In this document: positions 26,572 to 36,289 of the stretch, one piece after another | Layout: each line of letters opens with the position of its first letter | Numbering within the stretch: the stretch's first letter is position 1 | Source: Variibacter gotjawalensis | GTDB lineage: Bacteria; Pseudomonadota; Alphaproteobacteria; Rhizobiales; Xanthobacteraceae | NCBI RefSeq assembly: GCF_002355335.1 | Contig: NZ_AP014946.1 | Span: 4,355,501 to 4,419,500 of the forward strand | DNA: 64,000 nt | Direction of reading: 5' to 3' | Made by a program: the position numbers and the translations under genes | Notes under the pieces: generated by a model | Database searches by the model: none | Told to the model about the DNA's origin: nothing | Seen by the model: the letters and a program-made list of their open reading frames with translations, nothing else

Positions 26572-29500
26572 ATGAGCCCATTTCAGCCTTTTCGCGCGCC
26601 CTACGCACCACCGGACGAGAAGATCGCGCGAAAGCTGTTGGCGAACGCGGCCGATAACGCAGAGGCCGAAGCCCGCATCTCGGCGACCGCGACCCGGTTG
26701 ATTGAGGCGGTGCGAGCCAAATCCGGCGGTCTTGGCGGCATCGAGGACTTCCTCCGAGAATATTCGCTGTCGACCAAGGAAGGCCTCGCTCTCATGGTCT
26801 TGGCCGAGGCCCTCCTTCGCGTGCCGGACGCCGCAACCTCCGACGCATTGATCGAGGACAAGCTCGCGGCAGGCGACTGGACGAATCGCGAGACGCGCTC
26901 GGACGCCCTGCTGGTGTCCGCATCCGCCTGGGCGCTCGGCATCACGGCCCGCATCGTCCAGCCCGGCGAAACCCCGGATACGATCCTGGAGCAGGTCACG
27001 AAGCGCCTCGGCATGCCGGCAGTACGCGCGGCCACCAAGCGCGCCATGCGCCTCCTCGGCAGTCATTTCGTCATGGGCGAGACGATCGAGGCAGCACTGC
27101 GCCGCACCGAGCCGGAATATCGCTATTCCTTCGACATGCTCGGCGAAGGCGCGCGCACGGCAGCAGACGCCGAACGCTATTACGCCTCCTACGCGGACGC
27201 GATCGAGAAGATCGGCCGCAGCGCCAAAGGCACGCTTCCGGCGCTGCCCGGCATCTCGGTGAAGCTTTCTGCGCTGCATCCGCGCTACGAAGCCGTGTCG
27301 CGCGAGCGGGTGATGATCGAGCTCGTGCCGAAGATCGTGAAGCTCGCCGAGCGCGCCAAGGCGCATCAGCTGAATTTCACGATCGACGCCGAGGAGGCCG
27401 ATCGGCTGGAGCTGTCGCTCGACGTGATCGCGGCTGTCGCGGCCTCGCCGACGCTCGCCGAATGGGACGGCTTCGGCCTCGCCGTTCAGGCCTACCAGAA
27501 GCGCGCTCCCGAAGTCGTTCGCTGGATCATCGGCTTGGCCCAAGGGCTCGGCAGGCGCTTTATGGTGCGTCTGGTGAAAGGCGCGTACTGGGACAGCGAA
27601 ATCAAACGTGCGCAGGAACGCGGCCTCGCGGATTTCCCGGTCTTCAGCCGCAAGCCGATGACGGATCTCTGTTACGAGGCCTGCGCTCGAGAATTGCTGG
27701 CCGCCCGGCCGCATATCTTTCCGCAATTCGCGACCCATAACGCGCTCACGGTCGCCGAAGTGTTGGAGCATGCCGGCAATCGCGAGGGCTTCGAGTTTCA
27801 GCGCCTCCACGGCATGGGCGAAGCGCTTTACGACGCGCTGCTCGGCGGCGATCCGCAGCTTGCTTGCCGCGTGTATGCGCCGGTCGGCGGCCATCGCGAT
27901 CTGCTCGCGTATCTGGTACGCCGCCTGCTGGAGAACGGCGCGAATTCATCATTCGTGTCAGCCGTCACCGATCCGAACGTCCCGGTAGCCGAACTGATCG
28001 AGCGGCCCGAACAGGCGCTGAAATCCGGCATCCGGCATCCGCATATCCGCTTGTCGGCCGACATCTACGCTCCACAGCGTAGGAACTCCGCCGGCGTAGA
28101 GTTCGGCGACGCCGCAGCGCTTGCCGCGTTGACCGAAAAGTCCGCCGCGACGCCTAATAGGCGCTGGGCCGCAGGCGAAACCCGCACACCGCGCAAAATC
28201 CGCTCGCCCATCGACGGTGCCGTGATCGGCGAAGTCCGCGAAGCCTCGCCTGCCGACTGCACCGCCGCAATCGATCGCGCTGCCCGCGCATTCCCGGCCT
28301 GGAATGCGCGCACGATTGACGCCCGCGCCGCAATGCTCGAACGCACCGCGGACGCGATCGAGGCAAGCCGCGATCTCCTCGTGCTGTTGCAACTCGAAGG
28401 CGGCAAGACGCTCGACGATGCAGTCGCCGAGATCCGCGAAGCCGTCGACTTCTGCCGCTACTACGCCGCCGAAGCGCGGACTTCGCTAACACCGCAGACG
28501 CTCCCCGGCCCGACCGGCGAGACCAACGTGCTGCGCCATCGCGGGCGCGGCGTCTTCCTCTGCATCTCACCGTGGAATTTCCCGCTCGCGATCTTCCTCG
28601 GCCAGGTGTCGGCCGCGCTCGTCGCCGGCAACACGGTGATCGCCAAGCCGGCCGAACAGACGCCGCTCATCGCGGCCGAAGCGTTGCGCTTGCTTCACGC
28701 GGCGGGTGTGCCGGCCGATGTCGTGCAACTCGTTGCCGGTGACGGCGCGGTCGGCGCGTCGCTCGTGGCTGACCGGCGCGTCGCAGGCGTTGCGTTCACG
28801 GGCTCGACGGAAATCGCGTGGAAAATTAACCGGACATTGGCTGCAAAAAACGGCCCAATCGTCCCCCTCATCGCCGAGACCGGCGGCATCAACGCGATGA
28901 TCGTCGACTCCACCGCCCTGCCCGAGCAAGTCACCGACGACGTCGTCACGTCCGCCTTCCGCTCCGCCGGTCAACGCTGCTCGGCGCTGCGCTTACTCTG
29001 CCTGCAGGCCGATATCGCAGACCACATGCTGACGATGATCGAGGGTGCGACCGCCGAGTTGAAACTCGGCGACCCGCGTGACGCATCGACCCACATCGGC
29101 CCCGTTATTGACGCGGATGCGCGAGATCATCTCGCACGCAAAATCGCGGCTGGCCGCCTCCGCTTCCGCCATCCTGGCAAAGGTGTAGCGGGCGGCACTT
29201 ACGTCGCGCCCGCGATCTTGGAGATCGACACCGCGTCCGACCTCACCGAAGAGGTTTTCGGCCCAGTTCTCCACGTCGTCCGCTACCGCGCCGGCGATCT
29301 GCCGCGCGTCATCGACGCGATTGCCGCGACGGGCTACGGCCTCACCCTCGGGGTCCACTCGCGCATCGCCGCCACGGCGGAAAAAATCGCGGCACGCCTT
29401 CCCCACGGCAACGTCTATGTGAACCGCAACATGATCGGCGCCGTCGTCGGCACTCAGCCCTTCGGCGGCAGCGGCCTATCCGGCACCGGCCCGAAAGCCG

Positions 29501-29604
29501 GCGGCCCAGCCTACCTGCACCGCTTTGCCCTCGAGCAGACCGTCACCACCAACACGACGGCTGCCGGCGGCAATGCCAGCCTCCTCGCCGAGGCCGATGA
29601 GTAA
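26572..29604 (+). CDS. putA: Bifunctional proline dehydrogenase / glutamate-semialdehyde dehydrogenase
   Basis: A 1010-residue PutA that oxidises proline to glutamate in two steps, channelling the intermediate between its FAD and NAD domains. The proline dehydrogenase barrel spans about residues 170-460 (KLSALHPRYE, VRLVKGAYWD, RVYAPVGGHRDLLAYLVRRLLENGAN). The aldehyde dehydrogenase domain spans about 520-970, with ETGG and catalytic Cys803 in SAGQRCSALRLL. It lacks the N-terminal ribbon-helix-helix DNA-binding domain of the 1320-residue E. coli protein and matches the short Bradyrhizobium form, so it cannot autorepress. No regulator is adjacent. The start has only a weak ribosome site. Confidence 0.97.
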   Translation: MSPFQPFRAPYAPPDEKIARKLLANAADNAEAEARISATATRLIEAVRAKSGGLGGIEDFLREYSLSTKEGLALMVLAEALLRVPDAATSDALIEDKLAAGDWTNRETRSDALLVSASAWALGITARIVQPGETPDTILEQVTKRLGMPAVRAATKRAMRLLGSHFVMGETIEAALRRTEPEYRYSFDMLGEGARTAADAERYYASYADAIEKIGRSAKGTLPALPGISVKLSALHPRYEAVSRERVMIELVPKIVKLAERAKAHQLNFTIDAEEADRLELSLDVIAAVAASPTLAEWDGFGLAVQAYQKRAPEVVRWIIGLAQGLGRRFMVRLVKGAYWDSEIKRAQERGLADFPVFSRKPMTDLCYEACARELLAARPHIFPQFATHNALTVAEVLEHAGNREGFEFQRLHGMGEALYDALLGGDPQLACRVYAPVGGHRDLLAYLVRRLLENGANSSFVSAVTDPNVPVAELIERPEQALKSGIRHPHIRLSADIYAPQRRNSAGVEFGDAAALAALTEKSAATPNRRWAAGETRTPRKIRSPIDGAVIGEVREASPADCTAAIDRAARAFPAWNARTIDARAAMLERTADAIEASRDLLVLLQLEGGKTLDDAVAEIREAVDFCRYYAAEARTSLTPQTLPGPTGETNVLRHRGRGVFLCISPWNFPLAIFLGQVSAALVAGNTVIAKPAEQTPLIAAEALRLLHAAGVPADVVQLVAGDGAVGASLVADRRVAGVAFTGSTEIAWKINRTLAAKNGPIVPLIAETGGINAMIVDSTALPEQVTDDVVTSAFRSAGQRCSALRLLCLQADIADHMLTMIEGATAELKLGDPRDASTHIGPVIDADARDHLARKIAAGRLRFRHPGKGVAGGTYVAPAILEIDTASDLTEEVFGPVLHVVRYRAGDLPRVIDAIAATGYGLTLGVHSRIAATAEKIAARLPHGNVYVNRNMIGAVVGTQPFGGSGLSGTGPKAGGPAYLHRFALEQTVTTNTTAAGGNASLLAEADE

Positions 29605-29735
29605 AATTCGACCTATTGCGGCAAGGCGTCTATAACCACACTTAAGGAAGGAACCTGATTACGTCGTGAGGCCCGGCGACAATCAACTGATTCAGAAGGC
29701 AAATTTACTAGTTTAGCCGCGTATCAGGCTGGGCC

Positions 29736-31787
29736 ATGGACGACGTCGTACTCATCATCGCATTTGTTATCACTGCGATCTCTGCAGGCGTGCTTCTCGC
29801 GCACGCAACGCAGCTTCGCGCGCAGGTGCGCGACCTGCATGCGAAGCTCGAAAAGATAACCGACAGCAATTGGGAGCTGCGCGACAGCGCCGAGCGCTCC
29901 CGCAGCTTATTGCAGGCGCAGGGTGACCTGATCGTCCGCCACAGCACCGATGGCATCATTACTTACGCCAACGATGCCTATTGCGAACTCGCCGGCCGCG
30001 GCCCGGAAATCATCGGTACGCCCTTCTCGATGACGGTCGCCGAAGAAAAGCTCAGCGCCGTCCTTTCCGACGGCACACAAGTTATCGACCAAGAAATCAT
30101 CGACCCAAACGGCAACCCACGCTGGATCTCGTGGCGCCGCGTCATCGTGCGCGAGCCGAGCCACGGCCGCACCGAAACGCAGAGCGTCGGCCGCGATGTC
30201 ACCGCCCGTGTCCTCTCCGAGCGCGAACTCGGCGAGGCCCGCGACAGCGCCGAGAAAGCCAACGTCGCGAAGTCCCGCTTCCTTGCCTCGATGTCGCACG
30301 AAATCCGTACGCCGCTGAACGGCATTCTCGGCATGGCGGATCTCTTGGTCGAAACTCCGCTGACGCCCGAGCAAACCACTTATGCCGAAGCCGTAAAGAC
30401 CTCCGGCAAAAACTTGCTCGCGCTGATCGAGGACATTCTCGACTTCTCGAAGATCGAGGCGGGTAAGCTCATGCTCACGCCCGTGACCTTCAACATGACG
30501 ACGTTGATCGAACAGGTCGTCGAATTGCTGGCACCACGCGCGCAGGCGAAAGGTCTCGAGATCGCGTCGTATATAGATGATCAAGTGGCCGGCGACGTCT
30601 ACGGCGACTCCGCGCGTCTGCGCCAGGTGCTGCTCAATCTCGCCGGCAACGCCGTGAAATTCACCGAAACCGGCGGCCTCTCCATCACGGTCGAGCGCGG
30701 CGAGCACGAGGACGAGGTGCTGATCGAGGTCACCGACACCGGTCCCGGTATCGGCCTCGAAGCACGCGAGCGCATCTTCGCGGAGTTCGAACAGGAAGAC
30801 ACCAGCGCCAGCCGCAAAGCCGGCGGTACAGGTCTCGGTCTCGCGATTTCGCAACGCATCGTCGAACAAATGGGCGGCAAAATTCGCCTCGACAGTGCGC
30901 TCGGCAAGGGCTCAACTTTCCGCTTCACCGTGCAGCTGCCGCCACGTCGCGAAGGCCCAAGCCAGCGCCTCCACGTCAATCTCGCCGGCGAGGCGATCTT
31001 GGTCGTATCAGCGTCCGTCATTGGCGCGCCGATCGTGCGCCGTCTGCAGCGCTGGGGCGCGCGCGCGTCTCTGGTCGACTCGGCCGAATACGCGAAGATC
31101 TATCTGCGCAGCGGCGGTTGGAACACCGTGCTCGTCGATCGTGCGCTCGGCGTCGCCGACATGACGGCAATCGCAGAGGTGACGCCGACGAGCGCGCGCA
31201 GCGTCGTCCTGCTTGCACCTACGGAGCGTGACCAGCTGCCCGGGCTGCAAGCCTCGGGCTATGCCAATTACCTCATCAAGCCAGTGCGCGCCGCGTCGCT
31301 CGCCGCCGTCGTCGGTCAGCAACCGATGATCGACGATCACGTCACGCTTGTTCCCGAAAAGTCCGACGACGCGGCCGAGACCAGCAGCACGCTGCGGGTG
31401 CTCGTTGCCGAAGACAACGAGATCAACGCGCTGCTTGCGCGCAGCCTGCTGACGCGGCTCGGCCACGATGTCACCCTGGTCGGCGACGGCGAACAGGCAG
31501 TCGAAAGCTGGCGGGCTGCCGGCGAATCTGAACGGCCTTTCGACCTCATCTTGATGGACGTGCAAATGCCGGTGCTCGATGGCATGGAAGCGACCCGCAG
31601 GTTGCGCGAACTCGAAACTGGGACAAATCGCGCCCGCACGCTCATTATTGCGTTGAGCGCCAATGCGTTTCCGGAAGATCGCGAAGCTTGCTTCGCATCC
31701 GGCATGGATGGCTTTCTTGTGAAGCCTCTCGAACGCAATCATCTCATGGGTTACCTCAGCCAGGCTGCGACCCGCGTGTCACATTAG
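29736..31787 (+). CDS. Hybrid sensor histidine kinase with PAS and two receiver regions
   Basis: A 683-residue hybrid kinase. An N-terminal hydrophobic anchor (residues 4-24) precedes a short coiled region, one PAS domain (about 60-160), a HisKA domain with phospho-His188 in MSHEIRTPLNG, and an HATPase with NLAGNAVKF, DTGPGIG and GTGLGLAIS. Two receivers follow. The first (about 415-530) is weak, keeping only LVDRALG and YLIKP. The second has acidic EDNE, Asp608 in ILMDVQMPVLDG and LVKPL, and should be functional. No response regulator lies beside it, so output and signal are unknown. Confidence 0.9.
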   Translation: MDDVVLIIAFVITAISAGVLLAHATQLRAQVRDLHAKLEKITDSNWELRDSAERSRSLLQAQGDLIVRHSTDGIITYANDAYCELAGRGPEIIGTPFSMTVAEEKLSAVLSDGTQVIDQEIIDPNGNPRWISWRRVIVREPSHGRTETQSVGRDVTARVLSERELGEARDSAEKANVAKSRFLASMSHEIRTPLNGILGMADLLVETPLTPEQTTYAEAVKTSGKNLLALIEDILDFSKIEAGKLMLTPVTFNMTTLIEQVVELLAPRAQAKGLEIASYIDDQVAGDVYGDSARLRQVLLNLAGNAVKFTETGGLSITVERGEHEDEVLIEVTDTGPGIGLEARERIFAEFEQEDTSASRKAGGTGLGLAISQRIVEQMGGKIRLDSALGKGSTFRFTVQLPPRREGPSQRLHVNLAGEAILVVSASVIGAPIVRRLQRWGARASLVDSAEYAKIYLRSGGWNTVLVDRALGVADMTAIAEVTPTSARSVVLLAPTERDQLPGLQASGYANYLIKPVRAASLAAVVGQQPMIDDHVTLVPEKSDDAAETSSTLRVLVAEDNEINALLARSLLTRLGHDVTLVGDGEQAVESWRAAGESERPFDLILMDVQMPVLDGMEATRRLRELETGTNRARTLIIALSANAFPEDREACFASGMDGFLVKPLERNHLMGYLSQAATRVSH

Positions 31788-31869
31788 TTTCTCGAATCAG
31801 TGGCTAATGCAGGGTAGATTGGTATTGCCAGCGGTTTGGTAGGCCAGTCGCCGGCGCCGGGGAATGACG

Positions 31870-32811
31870 ATGGACGGTTTTGCTGCAAGCGGTATGCGCG
31901 CTCTGCTGTACAATGAGCGCGTGTCGGCATTCTTTCCGAATGTGATGCCCACGCTGCGCGCCTACAGCGGCTTCAGCATCGCGGGCGTCAACGACGATCA
32001 GCCGAGCGCCCTCGGCCGCATCGGCACCCTCGAAGTCCGCCTCGCCCGTAAACCGAAAGACGTGCGCCGCGCGCAGCGGTTGCGCTACCGCGTGTTCTTC
32101 GAAGAGCGCGGGATGATCGCAGACGCCACCACGCGCATCTCGCGGCGCGACGTCGATCCTTACGATGCGATTTGCGATCACGTGCTCGTCCTCGATCACA
32201 ACGAGAAGTTGCGCGGCCTCCGCCGCAAGCCGCGTGTCGTCGGCACCTATCGGCTACTCCGCCAGCATCTCGCCGAGCAGAACGGTGGCTTTTACACTGC
32301 GAACGAATTCGACATCGCGCCGCTGATCGCGCGTCATCCGCAGGCCTCGTTCATGGAACTCGGCCGCTCTTGCGTACTCCCTGCCTATCGCACGAAGCGC
32401 ACGGTCGAGCTTCTGTGGCACGGCATCTGGTCGCACGTGCTGCGCAATAAGGTCGACGTGATGTTCGGCTGCGCCAGCTTCGATGGCACCGACCCGCAGG
32501 CGCATGCCGAGGCGTTATCGTTCTTGCACCACTATGCGGCACCGCCGGCCGAATGGAGCGCCAAAGCCCGCGCCGGACGCGGCGTGCCGACGAACATCAT
32601 CCCGAAAGACAAGCTCGACGCGAAAGCCGCGCTTCGCGCGCTGCCGCCGCTCATCAAAGGCTATCTACGCATCGGCGCTTATGTCAGCCCGCAAGCCGTA
32701 ATCGATTACGAATTCCGCAGCATCGACGTTCTGATCGTTTTGCCGACGTCAGCGATCAGCGAGCGGTACATCCAGCACTTCGGCCCCGGCGCCGAACGCC
32801 ACGCGGCGTAG
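31870..32811 (+). CDS. olsB: L-ornithine N-alpha-acyltransferase (OlsB-like)
   Basis: A 313-residue GNAT-fold acyltransferase of the OlsB/hemolysin group, which transfers a 3-hydroxyacyl chain from acyl carrier protein to ornithine to make lyso-ornithine lipid. Recognisable parts are VRRAQRLRYRVFFEERG, VVGTYRLLRQ, FMELGRSCVLPAYR and the C-terminal YLRIGAYV with DIDVLIV-like strands. The partner olsA is not in the window. The ATG at 31870 is preferred over 31864 because GGGGA is 6 bases upstream of it. OlsB lipids are typical of Rhizobiales. Confidence 0.85.
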   Translation: MDGFAASGMRALLYNERVSAFFPNVMPTLRAYSGFSIAGVNDDQPSALGRIGTLEVRLARKPKDVRRAQRLRYRVFFEERGMIADATTRISRRDVDPYDAICDHVLVLDHNEKLRGLRRKPRVVGTYRLLRQHLAEQNGGFYTANEFDIAPLIARHPQASFMELGRSCVLPAYRTKRTVELLWHGIWSHVLRNKVDVMFGCASFDGTDPQAHAEALSFLHHYAAPPAEWSAKARAGRGVPTNIIPKDKLDAKAALRALPPLIKGYLRIGAYVSPQAVIDYEFRSIDVLIVLPTSAISERYIQHFGPGAERHAA

Positions 32812-32868
32812 ATCCGACAACTCGACCATCACATAGTCGGCGCCTACCATTTGTGCTATAAGTCCCTG

Positions 32869-33081
32869 ATGGCAGATACCCTCGACATTGCCAAATTGAC
32901 TAAGAAGGAGCGGCTCGACCTGATCGGCGAGCTTTGGGACAGTCTTGCGCCCGAGGACGTGCAGCTTTCACCGGAGCAAGAAGCAGAACTCGGCCGTCGC
33001 ATGGCGACGTTCAAGGCGGATGCAAAAGCCGGTATCGCGTGGGACGAATTCAAGACGGAGCTAAAGAAGCAGTTCCGATAA
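32869..33081 (+). CDS. Addiction-module antitoxin (RelB/ParD-like, TIGR02574 type)
   Basis: A 70-residue acidic protein with TKKERLDLIGELWDSL and a C-terminal WDEFKTELKKQF, characteristic of the putative addiction-module antitoxins paired with RelE/ParE toxins. The last codon runs straight into the toxin ATG (TAA then ATG, no gap), the normal antitoxin-first order. Such antitoxins bind and neutralise the toxin and repress their own operon. No operator dyad stands out upstream. Confidence 0.85.
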   Translation: MADTLDIAKLTKKERLDLIGELWDSLAPEDVQLSPEQEAELGRRMATFKADAKAGIAWDEFKTELKKQFR

Positions 33082-33372
33082 ATGCCTCGCGTTTCTCTTA
33101 CCCTAGCTGCGCGTAACGACATCCTCTCCGCGATGAGTTGGTATCAGGCAAACGCCGCCGAAGTCGTTCCTCAACTCACGAACGCTTTGGACACCGCACT
33201 CAAGCGAATTGCGGAAAACCCGAAGCAATTCCAGGTCTCGGCCTTCAGCACGCGGCGTGCCCTACTAAGGAAGTTTCCGTATTCGGTGATCTTCCGCGAG
33301 ACCGCTCACGAGGTTGTCGTTGTGGCAGTCTATCATATGAGCCGAAATCCGAAGGCTTTGAGGCGACGCTAG
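33082..33372 (+). CDS. RelE/ParE-family toxin
   Basis: A 96-residue basic protein with the RelE/ParE fold signature: LTLAARNDILSAMSWY at the N-terminus, a central RIAENPKQF, RRALLRKFPYSVIFR and a terminal VVAVYHMSRNP. Family members either cleave ribosome-bound mRNA (RelE) or poison gyrase (ParE); the sequence leans to ParE but does not settle it. It abuts the antitoxin gene and ends one base before the convergent coaA stop, so it fits tightly between housekeeping genes. Confidence 0.85.
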   Translation: MPRVSLTLAARNDILSAMSWYQANAAEVVPQLTNALDTALKRIAENPKQFQVSAFSTRRALLRKFPYSVIFRETAHEVVVVAVYHMSRNPKALRRR

Positions 33373-33373
33373 C

Positions 33374-34327
33374 CTACAACCTGCGCAGCGCGACGTCTGA
33401 CACCAGATGGTTCGCGCCCTTCTTGAGAATGAGCCCAGCACGCTGACGTGTCGGCAGAATATTGTCCGTCAGATTGACGAGATTGATGCGCTCCCAGATC
33501 GACGTCGCCGTATCGATCGCTTCCTTGTCGCTCAGTTTCGCGTACCGATGGAAGTATGATTTCGGGTCCGAGAACGCCGTGCCGCGCAAACGCAGAAAAC
33601 GATCGACGTACCATTCGCGCAGCACCGGCTCGTCGGCGTCGATGTACACCGAGAAGTCGAAGAAGTCGGAGACGAACGGCACCGCCGATCCATCGCGCGG
33701 CGGACGCCCGGCCTGCAAAACGTTGAGCCCTTCGACGATCAGAATATCCGGACGATCGACCTCGACGCGATGGTTCGGCATCACGTCGTAGACGAGATGC
33801 GAGTATATCGGCGCCGTGACGGGACGCCGGCCCGCTTTCACATCCGACAGGAAACGGAGAAGCGCCGAGATATCGTAGCTTTCCGGGAAGCCCTTGCGCT
33901 CCATCAGATTCTCGCGCTCGAGCACTGCGTTTGGAAACAGGAACCCGTCCGTCGTCACGAGATCGACGCGCGGCACATTCGGCCAGCGCGCGAGAAGCGC
34001 CTGCAGCACACGCGCCGTGGTCGATTTGCCGACAGCCACCGAACCCGCGACGCCGATGATGTAAGGCATTTTGGCGTCGCCAGTGCCGAGGAATTTCTGT
34101 TGTGCTCGGTAAAGACGCTGCGTCGCCGCGACATACATCGACAATAAGCGCGACAGCGGAAGATAAATGTCCTCGACCTCAGCCATGTCGAGGCGATCGT
34201 GCTGCGAGCGCAGCCGAGTCACCTCTTCCTGCGTTAGCGTCATCGGCGTATCTTCGCGAAGCCGTGCCCAATCGGCGCGCGAGAAATGGCGATACGGCGA
34301 GAGCGGCCTGTCAGTGCGCTGGTCCAT
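33374..34327 (-). CDS. coaA: Type I pantothenate kinase
   Basis: A 317-residue P-loop kinase for the committed step of coenzyme A synthesis. Walker A is [12 protein letters not shown] near residue 100, followed by [13 protein letters not shown] and the acceptor-site segment [12 protein letters not shown]. CoA feedback inhibition is typical of this type. It is downstream of hisE by 18 bases and is probably the last gene of the his transcription unit, an association common in rhizobia. Confidence 0.97.
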   Translation of the reverse strand: MDQRTDRPLSPYRHFSRADWARLREDTPMTLTQEEVTRLRSQHDRLDMAEVEDIYLPLSRLLSMYVAATQRLYRAQQKFLGTGDAKMPYIIGVAGSVAVGKSTTARVLQALLARWPNVPRVDLVTTDGFLFPNAVLERENLMERKGFPESYDISALLRFLSDVKAGRRPVTAPIYSHLVYDVMPNHRVEVDRPDILIVEGLNVLQAGRPPRDGSAVPFVSDFFDFSVYIDADEPVLREWYVDRFLRLRGTAFSDPKSYFHRYAKLSDKEAIDTATSIWERINLVNLTDNILPTRQRAGLILKKGANHLVSDVALRRL

Positions 34328-34345
34328 GACGCGAATTCCCAGAGC

Positions 34346-34672
34346 TTAAGCGCGAACGCGCCCAGCCTTCTCCTCGAGTCCCGACATGCCGGTGCGGCGT
34401 GCCAGTGCAGTCTCGACTTCGGAAAACGGAATGCCGCGTGCTTCGAGCACGACCAGCAAATGATAGAGCATGTCGGCGGCTTCGGACGCGACGCGCTCGT
34501 CGCTCTCCGAGACAGCAGCGATCACGGTCTCCACGGCCTCTTCGCCCATCTTCTTGGCGCAGTGGCCGATGCCTTTGTCGAGAAGCTTGCGCGTATAGGA
34601 AACGTCCGCGCTAGCGGCCGCGCGTTCCTTCACCCGCGCCGCAAGGTCCCGCAATGTGAAATCTGAACTCAC
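34346..34672 (-). CDS. hisE: Phosphoribosyl-ATP pyrophosphatase
   Basis: A 108-residue MazG-like all-helical enzyme that hydrolyses phosphoribosyl-ATP to phosphoribosyl-AMP, step two of histidine synthesis. The metal-binding motif KKMGEEAVETVIA and SEAADMLYHLLV are clear. It is stand-alone rather than fused to hisI, which is not in the window. It starts with GTG and lies 99 bases after hisF, in a gap holding short GC palindromes. Confidence 0.96.
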   Translation of the reverse strand: MSSDFTLRDLAARVKERAAASADVSYTRKLLDKGIGHCAKKMGEEAVETVIAAVSESDERVASEAADMLYHLLVVLEARGIPFSEVETALARRTGMSGLEEKAGRVRA

Positions 34673-34771
34673 GCTTCACTCCCGGGCATGGCCCAGCCGG
34701 CTTCAGGGCTAGGCCCCGGGCTTAGGAATAGCATCAATTGTGACGGATTGGCTATCCGCTTGGGGTTAGCC

Positions 34772-35548
34772 TTAAGGGTCAAGCCGCATCGGCAAACCGG
34801 CCTTCGCCATATGCTCTTTTGCGGCCCGCACCGTGTATTCGCCGAAGTGGAAGATCGAAGCCGCCAGCACGGCCGTAGCGTGCCCGTCCCGGATACCATC
34901 CACGAGATGGTCGAGATTGCCGACACCGCCCGAGGCGATGACCGGCACCGGCACCGCATCCGCGATCGAACGCGTCAGCGCGATGTCGAAGCCGCTTTTC
35001 GTGCCGTCGCGATCCATCGAGGTCAGCAGGATTTCGCCGGCGCCGAGATCGACAACCTCGCGCGCATATTCGATCGCGTCGATGCCGGTCCGGTTGCGGC
35101 CACCGTGCGTGAAGATCTCCCAGCGATCCGCCTCGCCGGGTGCCGAGACCTTCTTCGCATCGATCGCAACCACGATGCATTGCGAGCCGAACTTCTCGGC
35201 CGCTTCGCCGACGAAGGCACGGCGGTTCACCGCAGCTGTGTTGATCGACACTTTGTCGGCGCCGGAGTTGAGCAAATTGCGGATGTCGTCGACGACGCGC
35301 ACGCCGCCGCCCACCGTCACCGGCATGAAGCACGCTTCGGCGGTGCGCCGCACGACGTCGAGGATCGTGCCGCGATTTTCGTGGCTCGCCGTGATGTCGA
35401 GAAATGTCAGCTCGTCCGCGCCCGCGGCGTCATACGCGATCGCGGCCTCGACCGGATCGCCCGCATCGCGCAGGTCGACGAAGTTGACGCCTTTGACGAC
35501 GCGACCATCCTTAACGTCGAGACACGGTATGACGCGAACCTTGAACAT
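34772..35548 (-). CDS. hisF: Imidazole glycerol phosphate synthase cyclase subunit
   Basis: A 258-residue TIM barrel that uses ammonia from HisH to close the imidazole ring, giving IGP and AICAR. Catalytic Asp11 is in [16 protein letters not shown], and the other catalytic Asp lies in [13 protein letters not shown]. The phosphate motifs VTVGGGVR and [10 protein letters not shown] are present. It begins 3 bases after hisA, in the order hisH-hisA-hisF. Confidence 0.98.
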   Translation of the reverse strand: MFKVRVIPCLDVKDGRVVKGVNFVDLRDAGDPVEAAIAYDAAGADELTFLDITASHENRGTILDVVRRTAEACFMPVTVGGGVRVVDDIRNLLNSGADKVSINTAAVNRRAFVGEAAEKFGSQCIVVAIDAKKVSAPGEADRWEIFTHGGRNRTGIDAIEYAREVVDLGAGEILLTSMDRDGTKSGFDIALTRSIADAVPVPVIASGGVGNLDHLVDGIRDGHATAVLAASIFHFGEYTVRAAKEHMAKAGLPMRLDP

Positions 35549-35551
35549 GCG

Positions 35552-36289
35552 TTACGCGCGCCCGTGTGCCGCGATCAGCGCCAGCGCTGCCGCCGGATCG
35601 AGACCGCCGTCGTAAAGCGCGCGGCCCGCAATCGCGCCGCCCAGTTTTGCCGAACGCGGCTCAAGCAACGCGCGGATGTCGGCAAGTGAGGCAAGGCCGC
35701 CCGATGCGATGATCGGGATCGAGCATGCATTCGCCAGCGCGATCGTTGCATCGAGGTTGAGGCCCTTGAGCAAGCCGTCGCGATCGATGTCCGTGTAGAT
35801 GATCGCTGCGACTCCGGCATCTTCGAGCCGCGTCGCCATGCCGGCAGCGGTCAGCTTCGAGACCTCTGCCCAGCCTTCGACCGCAACTTTGCCGTCACGT
35901 GCATCAAGCCCGACCGCAACGCGGCCCGGAAATTCCCGCGCCGCGATGCGAACGAACTCCGGATCGCGTACCGCCGCGGTGCCGATAATGACACGGTTGA
36001 CGCCCTTCTCGAGCCAGCGCTCGACCGTCGTCATGTTACGGATGCCGCCGCCGAGTTGCACCGGAACGCTTACCGTCTCCAGAATGCGATCGACCGCGTC
36101 CGCGTTCATCGGCTTGCCGGCGAAAGCGCCGTCGAGGTCGACGATGTGCAGATACTTGAAGCCCTGGCTCTCGAAAGCATGCGCTTGCGCCGCGGGATCG
36201 CGATTGAAGACCGTCGCGCGCTCCATGTCGCCTTGCTTGAGGCGAACACAGACGCCCTCTTTAAGATCGATGGCAGGAAAAAGGATCAC
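35552..36289 (-). CDS. hisA: ProFAR isomerase (HisA)
   Basis: A 245-residue TIM barrel that isomerises ProFAR to PRFAR for the HisFH synthase. It opens (V)[19 protein letters not shown] with catalytic Asp near residue 8, and carries [21 protein letters not shown] (second Asp) and [10 protein letters not shown]. The GTG at 36289 is chosen because it overlaps the hisH stop as GTGA and gives the usual N-terminus; an in-frame GTG at 36298 would add three residues. Confidence 0.97.
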   Translation of the reverse strand: MILFPAIDLKEGVCVRLKQGDMERATVFNRDPAAQAHAFESQGFKYLHIVDLDGAFAGKPMNADAVDRILETVSVPVQLGGGIRNMTTVERWLEKGVNRVIIGTAAVRDPEFVRIAAREFPGRVAVGLDARDGKVAVEGWAEVSKLTAAGMATRLEDAGVAAIIYTDIDRDGLLKGLNLDATIALANACSIPIIASGGLASLADIRALLEPRSAKLGGAIAGRALYDGGLDPAAALALIAAHGRA

